The notes beneath the pieces are model-generated. The model ran no database searches. It was not told the origin of the DNA and saw only the letters and a program-made list of their open reading frames with translations. 64,000 bases of DNA, from contig NZ_MDVN01000003.1 in the NCBI RefSeq assembly GCF_002741945.1, positions 62,001-126,000 on the forward strand, read 5' to 3'. The position numbers and the translations under genes are program-made. Numbering within the stretch: position 1 is the first letter of the stretch; each line of letters starts with the position of its first letter. Below, piece by piece: positions 16,824 through 26,094 of the stretch. Source of the DNA: Gaetbulibacter sp. 4G1 (GTDB lineage Bacteria; Bacteroidota; Bacteroidia; Flavobacteriales; Flavobacteriaceae).

Positions 16824-18617
16824 ATGTCAGCACACGCAGATAACCACGATCACGACGACGACCACGGACATCATCATAAAGAAACGTTTGTAACTAAATA
16901 TATATTTAGTCAAGATCATAAAATGATTGCGAAACAGTATCTAATTACTGGTACTATTATGGGAGTTATTGGTGTATTAATGTCATTAATGTTCCGTATG
17001 CAAATTGCATGGCCAGAAGAGCCGAATGTATTATTTGAAGCTTTGCTTGGTAAATGGGCACCAGACGGTGTTATGGATGCAGATATCTATTTGGCATTAG
17101 TAACAATTCACGGTACCATTATGGTATTCTTTGTATTAACTGCAGGGTTAAGTGGTACATTTAGTAACTTATTAATACCGTTGCAAATTGGAGCTCGAGA
17201 CATGGCTTCAGGCTTTTTAAATATGGTATCGTATTGGTTATTCTTTTTATCAAGTGTAATCATGGTCATTTCATTATTTGTTGAAGCTGGACCTGCCGCT
17301 GCAGGTTGGACAATCTATCCACCATTAAGTGCATTGCCAATGGCCCAGGGGGGGTCAGGTATGGGTATGACACTTTGGTTGGTATCTATGGCAATATTTA
17401 TTGCGTCATCATTATTAGGATCGCTTAATTATATTGTTACTGTTATAAACTTACGTACTAAAGGGATGTCTATGACTAGATTACCTTTAACTATTTGGGC
17501 ATTTTTTGTAACAGCTATTATTGGTGTAGTATCATTCCCAGTATTATTATCTGCTGCGTTATTATTAATAATGGATAGAAGTTTTGGAACATCATTCTTC
17601 TTATCAGATATATTTATTCAAGGCGAAGTATTGCATTATCAAGGTGGTTCTCCTGTTTTATTTGAACACTTATTTTGGTTTTTAGGACACCCAGAAGTAT
17701 ATATCGTAATCTTACCAGCCATGGGACTTGTTTCCGAAATCATGGCATCAAGTTCACGTAAACCTATTTTTGGTTACAGGGCTATGATTGCTTCTATTTT
17801 AGCAATTGCATTTTTATCAACAATAGTTTGGGGTCACCATATGTTTATATCAGGAATGAATCCATTCTTAGGATCTGTATTTACATTTACAACTTTATTA
17901 ATTGCAATTCCTTCAGCTGTAAAAGCATTTAACTGGATAACCACACTCTGGAAAGGTAATTTACAACTAAATCCTGCAATGTTATTTTCTATTGGTTTTG
18001 TATCAACATTTATAACAGGAGGTTTAACAGGAATTATTTTAGGGGATTCTGCATTAGATATTAATGTACATGATACATACTTTGTTGTAGCCCACTTCCA
18101 TTTAGTAATGGGTATATCGGCATTGTATGGTATGTTTGCCGGAATTTATCATTGGTATCCAAAAATGTTTGGGCGTATGCTAAATAAGAATTTAGGTTAC
18201 ATTCACTTCTGGATAACTGCTGTTTGTGCTTATGGTGTATTCTTCCCAATGCACTTTATTGGTATGGCGGGATTACCACGTCGTTATTATACTAATAGTA
18301 ATTTTCCATTATTTGATGATTTAGCGAATGTAAATGTTATTATTACAATTTTTGCTTTAATTGGAGGTGTAGTTCAAATAGTATATTTATATAATTTCTT
18401 TGCTAGTATGTTTTATGGAAAGAAAACAGTTCAAAACCCATGGCGTTCTACAACTTTAGAATGGACAGCTCCTATAAAGCATATTCATGGTAACTGGGAA
18501 GGAGAAATTCCTCATGTACACAGATGGGCTTACGATTATAGTAAACCAGGTCATGACGACGATTTTGTACCTCAAAACATACCACTTAAAGACGGAGAAG
18601 AGGAGCTACAGCATTAG
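16824..18617 (+). CDS. coxA: Cytochrome c oxidase subunit I
   Basis: This 597-residue haem-copper oxidase catalytic subunit has twelve expected helices. Visible signatures are the low-spin haem a ligand in TIHGTIMVFF, the CuB/Tyr helix WFLGHPEVYIVILPAMG with the D-channel Glu that marks A1-type oxidases, WGHHMFISGMNP with two CuB His, and the haem ligand pair in HDTYFVVAHFHLVMG. It reduces oxygen to water and pumps protons. The N-terminus before the first helix is unusually rich in His and Asp (seven His in the first 18 residues). It is the last gene of the act-cox operon, followed 31 bases later by a strong terminator. Subunits III and IV are encoded separately at 46405-48538. Confidence 0.95.
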   Translation: MSAHADNHDHDDDHGHHHKETFVTKYIFSQDHKMIAKQYLITGTIMGVIGVLMSLMFRMQIAWPEEPNVLFEALLGKWAPDGVMDADIYLALVTIHGTIMVFFVLTAGLSGTFSNLLIPLQIGARDMASGFLNMVSYWLFFLSSVIMVISLFVEAGPAAAGWTIYPPLSALPMAQGGSGMGMTLWLVSMAIFIASSLLGSLNYIVTVINLRTKGMSMTRLPLTIWAFFVTAIIGVVSFPVLLSAALLLIMDRSFGTSFFLSDIFIQGEVLHYQGGSPVLFEHLFWFLGHPEVYIVILPAMGLVSEIMASSSRKPIFGYRAMIASILAIAFLSTIVWGHHMFISGMNPFLGSVFTFTTLLIAIPSAVKAFNWITTLWKGNLQLNPAMLFSIGFVSTFITGGLTGIILGDSALDINVHDTYFVVAHFHLVMGISALYGMFAGIYHWYPKMFGRMLNKNLGYIHFWITAVCAYGVFFPMHFIGMAGLPRRYYTNSNFPLFDDLANVNVIITIFALIGGVVQIVYLYNFFASMFYGKKTVQNPWRSTTLEWTAPIKHIHGNWEGEIPHVHRWAYDYSKPGHDDDFVPQNIPLKDGEEELQH

Positions 18618-18648
18618 CACTTAACATATATTATAGTCATATATAATG

Positions 18649-18683
18649 AAAAAGCCTTTCTAATATTTTTAGAAAGGCTTTTT
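18649..18683 (+). terminator. Rho-independent terminator of act-cox operon
   Basis: A perfect 13-base stem (AAAAAGCCTTTCT with AGAAAGGCTTTTT) has a 9-base loop and ends in a T run, 31 bases after the coxA stop. Confidence 0.85.
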
Positions 18684-18957
18684 CATTTCTTATAAATTAG
18701 TTTTTTATACAAATTCATATAATTAAAAAAAGAACTATAGCATTCAAAGCTTAAAAACAGGCTTTCAGTGTACAAAAACAACGATTAAATGCATTTTTTT
18801 TCGATAAAGTGTAAAATAAATTAAAAAATATCGATGAAATACAAATAAATCAGTTAAATTGCAATCATAAATAATTTAAACATAGGTTTTTAATAATCAT
18901 ATATCAATACTTTATTACAAGTTAATGTTAGTTAATAATAATTTAATCAACCAAATT
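18684..18957. other. AT-rich intergenic region upstream of adhesin operon
   Basis: This non-coding stretch, with the terminator before it, makes a 340-base gap. It is very AT-rich and contains many short A/T runs. Apart from a promoter candidate at 18859-18890, I see no ORF, RNA gene or strong hairpin in it. Confidence 0.6.
18859..18890 (+). promoter_or_regulatory. Candidate promoter of T9SS adhesin operon
   Basis: TTG (18859-18861), then 21 bases, then TAGGTTTT (18883-18890), one mismatch from TAnnTTTG. The implied 5' leader before the ATG at 18958 is about 60 bases and has no obvious Shine-Dalgarno site. Confidence 0.35.
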
Positions 18958-21900
18958 ATGAATGCAAAATCCCTTTTAAGGCATACAAAAAAAATTGTTG
19001 CCTTTATAATGGTATTTCTTTGGACGGCATTTTCAATAAACGCTCAATGTCCTACCATTAGTGACCCTACACCACCACCTATTTGTGATGCGTCTGGCTT
19101 TACCTTTAATGATTTAAATGCATACGCTACCGATGCTGGAAATGGCATTGTTTGGTACGACTCAGCTAGTGGAGGTAGTGCTTACAATGCTAGTCAACTA
19201 GTTTTAGAAGGCACTTATTACGCAGATGATAATTCAGGTACCTGCGGAGTAAGATCTTCAATAATAGTGGATTTTCAAGTTGATGCTTCTGGTCAGGTTT
19301 TAGATCGAATTTATTGTTCAAACGATAATGCGACAATACAAGATTATATAGATGATGTTTTACAATCTAGTATTCCATCAGGAGGATCTGTTCAAGTTTA
19401 TAATGATTTTAATTTAACAAATTTGGCTAATCCAACCGATGCTATCCCAACAGGAGCATCAAACTATTATATAGTGTTCGTAGATAACGGCGGATGTGAA
19501 AGTCAACAAGAAATTGGTCAAGTAGGAGTTTTTACTGCACCGGCAGATCCTACACCACCAACTCCACAAGACTTTTGTATAGATTCAAATCCTACAGTTG
19601 GCGATTTAGATCCAGGAACAGCAGCAACTAATTTTAATTGGTATACAAGCTTAGATGGGTCAGGAGATCCAATTTTACCTGCATTACCTTTTTCAGCATC
19701 TTTAATAAATGGGAATACTTATTATGTTCAAGTTGATGACGTTTTTTGTGTTAGTAATCCAGTTGCGGTTATAGTTAATATAGACAACCCTGTTGATCCA
19801 GGAACTCCAGGAGTTAGAGAGTTTTGCAATAACAATATTCCTTCTTCAGATTTTGATTTGTTTGATTATTTAAATGGCACACCAGAGAATACAGGAACTT
19901 GGTCAGGACCACTTACAACATCTGGAGGTCATTTAGGAACAGTAAATGTTTCAACATTGACTACACCAGGAGATTATATTTTTACATACACTGTTACAGA
20001 TGGAGGCTTTTGCCCAGACCAAACAGCTACGGTAACAATCACAATATATGAAGCGTTTACATCTGGAACATCGGTTTCTGGCACTCCAATTTGTGAAGTG
20101 AATTTACCTTCAGCCTTTGATTTATTTACATTATTAGAAAATGAAGATCCTAATGGACAATGGACACAAGGCACATTAAGTACAGACCCAATAGTTAGTT
20201 CTCCAATTGATTTAACAGGTTTAGCACCTGGCATATATAGTTTTACATACACACAAAATGTATCACCAAACCCTTGCCCAGAAGAATCAACTACAGTACA
20301 GGTTGAAGTGTTGGAAGATCCAGAAGCAGGAACCCCAACTAATCCATCGCCATTTTGTGAAAATGATTTGGTTGCAAATTCTCCATTTGATTTATTTGGT
20401 CAACTATCTGGAAATGATGTAGGAGGAACTTGGTCTGATGATAATTCAACAGGAGCCTTAAGTACAAGTGATGTAGATTTAACATTGCTAACGATAGGTT
20501 CTTATGACTTTACTTATAGCGTTACAGCAGCCAATGGTTGTACAGATGATGCTTTAGTAACAATAACTATTGTAGACGCTCCCGAATCTGGGACAGTAAA
20601 TGGTTCGGCTCCTTTTTGTGAAGGTTCAGCGCCGTCCGCTTTTAATTTGTTTGATTTATTAGATAACGAGGACCAAACAGGGACTTGGTTTGTAGGAACA
20701 GATAATCTAGGAGCAGTAACTGCAAACCCTGTAGACTTGTCAGGATTAACAAATGGTACTTATAGCTTTACTTATGATGTAGATGTTATTGGGTCTTGTG
20801 ATGATGTATTGGTTACAGTTGATGTAATAATTAATGCATTGCCAAATACAGGAACGGCAAACAACCCACTACCTTTTTGTGAAAACGATCCAGCATTAAC
20901 AAATACTGCTTTTGACTTGTTTTCAATATTGAGCGGACCTTTTGATGCAGGAGGAACATGGTCTGATGACGATAGCACAGGAACTTTGGTTACCGCTAAT
21001 GAAATAAACCTTTCACTATTAGGTATAGGGGTTTATAATTTCACGTATAGTATTACAGATGCTAATTCATGTACCAATAGTACAACTGTTACTATAACTA
21101 TTGTACCAGCTCCAGAATCAGGAACACCAGTTGCTAGCTTTCCTGAGTTTTGTCTTGCAGAAATTACTGCAGCACAATCGGTAGATTTATTTGATTTATT
21201 AGAAGGAGAAGATCAATTAGGGGTATGGAATGACGATTCATTGTCAGGGATGCTAACAGGAAATACCGTAACTATTGATGGATTGGGAGCAGGAACTTAC
21301 AATTTTACTTATGATGTAAATGCAATTGGTTCTTGTGATGATGTAGATGTAACAGTAAGTATAACAATTAATGATACAGCATCACCAACAGCTATAACAC
21401 CTCAAGAGTTTTGTGATACCGCTACAGTTTCAGATTTAGTTGCTACAGGAACTAACATACAATGGTATGATGAAGCGGCAGGAGGTTCTCCTTTGGTAGG
21501 AACAACAAGTTTAGTAGATGGAGAAACATATTATGCAACCCAAACAGACGCTACAACTAGTTGTGAATCTTCAATTAGGTTTGAAGTTATTGCAGAAATA
21601 TATCAATCACCAAACCCAGGTAATCCTAGTGCAACTGGAATTTCTGCTTGTAATAATGATAATAATATAGACTTAAATAATGGTTTGGATGGCACTCAAG
21701 ATGCCGGAGGTGTTTGGCAAGATACAGACGGAACAGGAGCATTAACAGGAAACATTTTTGATGCTACTGGACTTGCAGCTGGAGATTACCAATTCACATA
21801 TTTTGTAGCAGCTACTTCACCATGTGTCGACGATAGTACTACTATAACAGTAAGAATTGATACGCCTTTAGATGCAGGAACTGATGGAACTTTAGATGAC

Positions 21901-23139
21901 TGTAGTAATAATGGAACAACAGATTTATTTACTCGATTAGGAGGAAGTCCAGATACAGGAGGAACATGGTCACCAGCTTTAACAAGTGGGACAGGTGTCT
22001 TTGATCCATTGGTTGATGTTCAAGGAACATATATTTATACACTAACTAATGCTTGTGGAACATCAACGAGCGAGGTTGTGGTTTCTATAACACAAGCTCC
22101 GTATGCAGGAGCTGATGATTCAGTTTCAATATGTGTTATCGATGGAGTTACAGATTTATTCCCATTATTAGGTTCGGGAGCACAAAGCGGAGGGACATGG
22201 TCGCCAGCTTTAGCAAGTGGAACTGCTAATTTTGATCCAAGTGTAGACGCATCAGGTGTTTATACATATACTGTTCTTGCTACTGGTTTTTGTACAGTAG
22301 ATTCGAGTGCTCAAATAACAGTAACTGTTAATGACAGTTCAGCCCCAACTGTAATTGATCCAAATCCAGGATTTTGTTTAGTAGATAACCCTACAGTTTC
22401 AGATTTAGATAGTGCTTTAACGATAACGGGTACAATAATATGGTACGAAGATGCTGCATTAACTACTGTAGCGAGTGCTACAGACACCTTAGTAAATGGC
22501 GAAGATTATTATGCAAGTCAAACCAATAGTTCAGGTTGCGAGTCTTCAACAAGTACTTCAGCAATTACTGTTACTATTAATGATGCCCCAACACCAACAT
22601 TAATTAATTCTAACCAAGAATTATGTGTTAATGATGGACCAACCATTTCAGAATTATCCTCAAATATTAATGAGTCAACATCAACACAATATAATTTAGT
22701 TTGGTATGATACTGAAACAGGAGGCTCTGTTATATCTAGTAGTTCAATATTAAATAATGGTGTAACGTACTATGTTGTTTTAGTAGATATTGCAACAGGT
22801 TGTGAAAGTAGTTTACGCTTAGCAATAACTCCAGACTTAACAGCATGTGGTAAATTGGTAATTCCAGACGGATTCTCTCCAAATGGAGATGGAGTTAACG
22901 ACACTTTTGATATTGATAATTTAGAAATATTATACCCGAACTTTGAAATAGAAATTTTTAATAGATATGGAAACGTGGTTTATAAAGGAAATGCTAATTC
23001 ACCTAGGTTTGATGGCAAATCTAATCAATCAGGAACACTAGGAAATGGCGATTTGCCAGTTGGAGTATATTTCTACATTTTCAATTTTAACGACGGTATA
23101 AATAAACCAGAAGAAGGACGCTTATACTTAAGCAGATAA
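18958..23139 (+). CDS. Large repeat adhesin with T9SS type B (gliding motility-associated) sorting domain
   Basis: I choose the ATG at 18958 because it gives a proper signal peptide (MNAKSLLRHTKK, hydrophobic core, ending SINAQ); the upstream in-frame ATG at 18925 would add 11 residues. The mature protein of ~1365 residues is a string of Ig-like modules of about 85 residues with FC/FDLF...GTW...YxFTYxV...CxD cores, interspersed with WYD...GG...YY-type modules (for example IQWYDEAAGGSPL and LVWYDTETGGS). The last ~90 residues begin IPDGFSPNGDGVNDTFDI and end EEGRLYLSR, the CHU_C/type B C-terminal domain that directs secretion by T9SS. It is probably a surface adhesin. It is followed 26 bases later by its likely partner PorP/SprF. 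Confidence 0.9.
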   Translation: MNAKSLLRHTKKIVAFIMVFLWTAFSINAQCPTISDPTPPPICDASGFTFNDLNAYATDAGNGIVWYDSASGGSAYNASQLVLEGTYYADDNSGTCGVRSSIIVDFQVDASGQVLDRIYCSNDNATIQDYIDDVLQSSIPSGGSVQVYNDFNLTNLANPTDAIPTGASNYYIVFVDNGGCESQQEIGQVGVFTAPADPTPPTPQDFCIDSNPTVGDLDPGTAATNFNWYTSLDGSGDPILPALPFSASLINGNTYYVQVDDVFCVSNPVAVIVNIDNPVDPGTPGVREFCNNNIPSSDFDLFDYLNGTPENTGTWSGPLTTSGGHLGTVNVSTLTTPGDYIFTYTVTDGGFCPDQTATVTITIYEAFTSGTSVSGTPICEVNLPSAFDLFTLLENEDPNGQWTQGTLSTDPIVSSPIDLTGLAPGIYSFTYTQNVSPNPCPEESTTVQVEVLEDPEAGTPTNPSPFCENDLVANSPFDLFGQLSGNDVGGTWSDDNSTGALSTSDVDLTLLTIGSYDFTYSVTAANGCTDDALVTITIVDAPESGTVNGSAPFCEGSAPSAFNLFDLLDNEDQTGTWFVGTDNLGAVTANPVDLSGLTNGTYSFTYDVDVIGSCDDVLVTVDVIINALPNTGTANNPLPFCENDPALTNTAFDLFSILSGPFDAGGTWSDDDSTGTLVTANEINLSLLGIGVYNFTYSITDANSCTNSTTVTITIVPAPESGTPVASFPEFCLAEITAAQSVDLFDLLEGEDQLGVWNDDSLSGMLTGNTVTIDGLGAGTYNFTYDVNAIGSCDDVDVTVSITINDTASPTAITPQEFCDTATVSDLVATGTNIQWYDEAAGGSPLVGTTSLVDGETYYATQTDATTSCESSIRFEVIAEIYQSPNPGNPSATGISACNNDNNIDLNNGLDGTQDAGGVWQDTDGTGALTGNIFDATGLAAGDYQFTYFVAATSPCVDDSTTITVRIDTPLDAGTDGTLDDCSNNGTTDLFTRLGGSPDTGGTWSPALTSGTGVFDPLVDVQGTYIYTLTNACGTSTSEVVVSITQAPYAGADDSVSICVIDGVTDLFPLLGSGAQSGGTWSPALASGTANFDPSVDASGVYTYTVLATGFCTVDSSAQITVTVNDSSAPTVIDPNPGFCLVDNPTVSDLDSALTITGTIIWYEDAALTTVASATDTLVNGEDYYASQTNSSGCESSTSTSAITVTINDAPTPTLINSNQELCVNDGPTISELSSNINESTSTQYNLVWYDTETGGSVISSSSILNNGVTYYVVLVDIATGCESSLRLAITPDLTACGKLVIPDGFSPNGDGVNDTFDIDNLEILYPNFEIEIFNRYGNVVYKGNANSPRFDGKSNQSGTLGNGDLPVGVYFYIFNFNDGINKPEEGRLYLSR
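20335..21375 (+). repeat. Tandem Ig-like modules with higher-order two-module unit
   Basis: Four consecutive modules start at about 20335, 20596, 20857 and 21127 (each ~260 bases). Modules 1 and 3 share PFCEND...GTWSDD.STG.L; modules 2 and 4 share LFDLL..ED..G.W...GTY.FTYDV..IGSCDDV. This suggests the ~520-base pair unit was duplicated as a block (20335-20856 and 20857-21375). Similar but more diverged modules lie on both sides. Confidence 0.7.
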
Positions 23140-23165
23140 TTTATAGATAAGCAAAATTTAGAATC

Positions 23166-24119
23166 ATGAAAAAATTAAATATATATAAAATAGCTGCTTT
23201 GTTAAGTATAACATTATTGTCTTTCCAAAGTTTCGCACAACAAGATCCACAATTTACACAGTATATGTATAATATGAGTGTAATAAACCCTGCTTACGCA
23301 ACTGCAGAAGAAGGTATATTAAATTTAGGGGGATTTTATAGAACACAATGGGTTGGTTTTGAAGGGGCACCAAAAACAGGTAGCTTCTTTGCACATACAC
23401 CTATAAATGATAAAATTGAATTAGGTCTTTCTTTTACCAATGATAATATTGGCGATATTGTAAATGAAAATAATGTGTTTGCAGATTTTGCCTATGTGTT
23501 ACCAGTTGGAGTTGAAAGCAAAATTTCGTTTGGAGTTAAAGCTGGGTTTACTTTTTTTGATGCCATCTTTGATGATTTTGTATTGCAATCTGGTAATGTA
23601 AGTACAGATGTAGCATTCAACGAAAATATCAGTAAAGCATTCCCCAATATAGGAATTGGCGCATTCTTTTTCTCTAATAATTATTACTTGGGATTATCTG
23701 CACCTAATATGCTTACAACTAAACATATTGAAAACGAAAATGGGATAAAGGCAACTGGAGTTCAGGATATTCATTTCTTTTTTACAGGAGGATATATTTT
23801 CGATATTAATCCAAACCTTAAGTTTAAGCCTGCATTTATGGCTAAGGCTGTAAAAGGGTCTCCTATGGCTATGGATATTACTGCTAATGTACTTGTAAAT
23901 GAAAAACTTGAAGCAGGTTTAGGCTATCGTTTAGGAGACGCAGTAAGTGCTTTGGTTAACTTTAGGATAACACCAGATTTAAAAATAGGTTATGCTTACG
24001 ATTATACAACAAGTAACTTAGGAAATTTTAATTCAGGTTCTCACGAAATATTCATTTTGTTTAATGTCGATTTATTTGGATTTAAAAACGGATATGATCG
24101 TTCACCAAGATTCTTCTAA
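23166..24119 (+). CDS. PorP/SprF family type IX secretion membrane protein
   Basis: This 317-residue outer-membrane barrel has a signal peptide ending SFAQ (residue 24) and the family start QQDPQFTQYMYNMSVINPAYA, followed by GFYRTQWVGFEGAPKT. PorP/SprF proteins are barrels that in Flavobacterium johnsoniae are needed for secretion or surface attachment of type B cargo such as SprB. Its position directly downstream of a type B CTD adhesin and upstream of an OmpA/propeller protein repeats the gene order seen for such cargo systems. I take it as the dedicated partner of the upstream adhesin. No gene symbol is assigned because there are usually many paralogues. Confidence 0.92.
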   Translation: MKKLNIYKIAALLSITLLSFQSFAQQDPQFTQYMYNMSVINPAYATAEEGILNLGGFYRTQWVGFEGAPKTGSFFAHTPINDKIELGLSFTNDNIGDIVNENNVFADFAYVLPVGVESKISFGVKAGFTFFDAIFDDFVLQSGNVSTDVAFNENISKAFPNIGIGAFFFSNNYYLGLSAPNMLTTKHIENENGIKATGVQDIHFFFTGGYIFDINPNLKFKPAFMAKAVKGSPMAMDITANVLVNEKLEAGLGYRLGDAVSALVNFRITPDLKIGYAYDYTTSNLGNFNSGSHEIFILFNVDLFGFKNGYDRSPRFF

Positions 24120-24140
24120 ATAATTTAATAATTGGAAAAC

Positions 24141-26027
24141 ATGAAAAAACAAATATACATACTTGCAAGCCTTTTATTAGTTAGTGGAATAGGATTTGCA
24201 CAAAAGAAAAATTTAAAACGAGTTAATAAGCTTTTTGAAATAAGAGCTTATAAGGATGCCGCTGAAATTTATGAAACTAAAGAGCGCAATCAAGAAGTGC
24301 TTCAAAATTTAGCTGATAGCTATTATTATAATACAAGTCTTCAAAAAGCAATTAAAACTTATAGAGAACTGTTTGTAGAATATGGAGACTCAATTGATAT
24401 TGAATATCATTTTAGATATGCACAAGCTTTAAAAGGTGTTAAAGATTATAAAGAAGCAGATAAACATTTAAGCAGATATTATAACAAATCAGTAAATACC
24501 AGTGCATTTATTGAAAATACAGATAAAACAACACCGCATACGTTTAAATTAAAGCAAATAGAAAATCAAAATTCTAGCAGCGATTTTGGATTGTCGTTTT
24601 ATGGCGAAAACAAAGTAGCTTTTGCTTCGGCAAGAAATAGTGAAAACCCATCGTATTCATGGAATAATTTACCATACCTAGATTTATATAGCGCAACGTT
24701 AACAAATGATAATATTTTAGAAGATATTGTACCTTTTTCGGATGCTATAAATACAAGCACGCACGAAAGTAATGCTGTGTTTACTAAAAATGGTAAAACA
24801 ATGTATTTTAATAGAACAAATACAACCCGTAAAAAAACAGACGAACAAAGGATCGCGCATATTAAAATTTATAAAGCAGAATTGGTAGATGGAAATTGGA
24901 CAAATGTTTCCGCATTACCATTCACTTCAAATGCATATAGTACAGAGCACCCAGCTTTAAGTAAAGATGAAAAAACACTATATTTTGCTAGCGATATGCC
25001 AGGAACTATAGGTAGTTTTGATATTTATAAAGTGACTATTAATGATGATGGAACTTATGGAGAGCCTGAAAACTTAGGACCAACAATTAATACAAAACAC
25101 AGAGAGCAGTTCCCATTTATTAGTGAATTTAATGTGCTGTATTTTTCATCTATAGGTCATCAAGGCTATGGAGGTTTAGATGTGTTTAGAAGTAATAAAG
25201 TAAATAATACATTCGATAAACCAGTAAACTTAGGAAGCTCAATAAATAGTAATTTGGACGACTTTGCTTATGTAGTTAGAGAAAAAGATAACAAAGGTTA
25301 CGTGTCTTCAAATCGAACAGGTTATGATAGGTTGTTTGGTTTTGGTAGAGAAGAAAACCCTTTAACAAAATATCAAGTAGAAGGAATTGTGCAAGATTTA
25401 AATAGTAAAGAATTATTAGCAGGGTCTTTAGTAACTCTATTTGATGAATCAGATACCGTAATTCAAGATACTATTGTTGGAGATGATGCACATTATATTT
25501 TTAAAATAGAACCGAATAAAAAATACAAAGTAAGGGGAACCAGAAAAGCATATATCCCTCAAGATGTTGAATTTTCAACAGATAGCAAAGGGAAAGTACA
25601 GCACAATATTTATTTATCTTTAGAGTCTTTTGCCGATGCAGAAGAACGTGTAAAAGAAAACGAAAAAGGTGATGTGCAAGTAGAATTAGACAAGATTTAT
25701 TTTGATTTCGATAAATCTAATATTCGTGAAGATGCGGCTCTAACTTTACAAGTATTGGTAGATTTAATGAAAAAATACCCGTCAATGGAAGTAGAAGTGT
25801 CTGCACATACTGATGCTAGAGGTCCAGATCAATATAATTTAGATTTATCTAAACGTAGAGCAGCTTCAACCTTAGAGTATTTAGTTAGTCAAGGAATAGA
25901 AAGAACGCGATTAAAAAGTATTGGATACGGAGAAATGCAACCACTTAACGAATGTGTTAAAGAAGGTATTTGTGATGATGAAGCGTATGATATAAACAGG
26001 CGTTGTGAATTTACAATTCTGAATTAA
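24141..26027 (+). CDS. PorE-like OmpA-family lipid/peptidoglycan-linked protein (TPR, propeller, carboxypeptidase-regulatory, OmpA)
   Basis: The start is the ATG at 24141, giving a signal peptide ending GFAQ; the in-frame TTG at 24132 is less likely. The 628-residue protein shows TPR-like helices (~25-125), PD40/WD40-like propeller strands (for example YSTEHPALSKDEKTLYFASDMPG and GGLDVFRSN, ~150-385), a carboxypeptidase-regulatory-like beta domain (~395-490, YQVEGIVQDLNSKELLAGSLV) and an OmpA C-terminal domain (~510-628) with YFDFDKSNIR and the peptidoglycan-binding pattern HTDARGPDQYNLDLSKRRA. This domain order is that of PorE of the type IX system. It lies 21 bases after the PorP/SprF gene and probably ties that barrel to the cell wall. 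Confidence 0.88.
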   Translation: MKKQIYILASLLLVSGIGFAQKKNLKRVNKLFEIRAYKDAAEIYETKERNQEVLQNLADSYYYNTSLQKAIKTYRELFVEYGDSIDIEYHFRYAQALKGVKDYKEADKHLSRYYNKSVNTSAFIENTDKTTPHTFKLKQIENQNSSSDFGLSFYGENKVAFASARNSENPSYSWNNLPYLDLYSATLTNDNILEDIVPFSDAINTSTHESNAVFTKNGKTMYFNRTNTTRKKTDEQRIAHIKIYKAELVDGNWTNVSALPFTSNAYSTEHPALSKDEKTLYFASDMPGTIGSFDIYKVTINDDGTYGEPENLGPTINTKHREQFPFISEFNVLYFSSIGHQGYGGLDVFRSNKVNNTFDKPVNLGSSINSNLDDFAYVVREKDNKGYVSSNRTGYDRLFGFGREENPLTKYQVEGIVQDLNSKELLAGSLVTLFDESDTVIQDTIVGDDAHYIFKIEPNKKYKVRGTRKAYIPQDVEFSTDSKGKVQHNIYLSLESFADAEERVKENEKGDVQVELDKIYFDFDKSNIREDAALTLQVLVDLMKKYPSMEVEVSAHTDARGPDQYNLDLSKRRAASTLEYLVSQGIERTRLKSIGYGEMQPLNECVKEGICDDEAYDINRRCEFTILN

Positions 26028-26047
26028 AATAAAATCAAATTAATATT

Positions 26048-26077
26048 AAAAAGCCTTTCTGTTTAGAGAGGCTTTTT
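26048..26077 (+). terminator. Rho-independent terminator of adhesin operon
   Basis: AAAAAGCCTTTCT pairs with AGAGAGGCTTTTT across a 4-base loop with one mismatch, ending in a T run. It lies 20 bases after the OmpA-protein stop and just before the ruvB promoter candidate. The left arm is identical to that of the terminator at 18649. Confidence 0.8.
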
Positions 26078-26080
26078 AGT

Positions 26081-26088
26081 TATATTTG
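26081..26088 (+). promoter_or_regulatory. Candidate -7 element for ruvB
   Basis: TATATTTG matches TAnnTTTG and ends only 6 bases before the ruvB ATG at 26095, so the transcript would be almost leaderless. No TTG lies at the -33 spacing. Confidence 0.35.
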
Positions 26089-26094
26089 TTAGTG

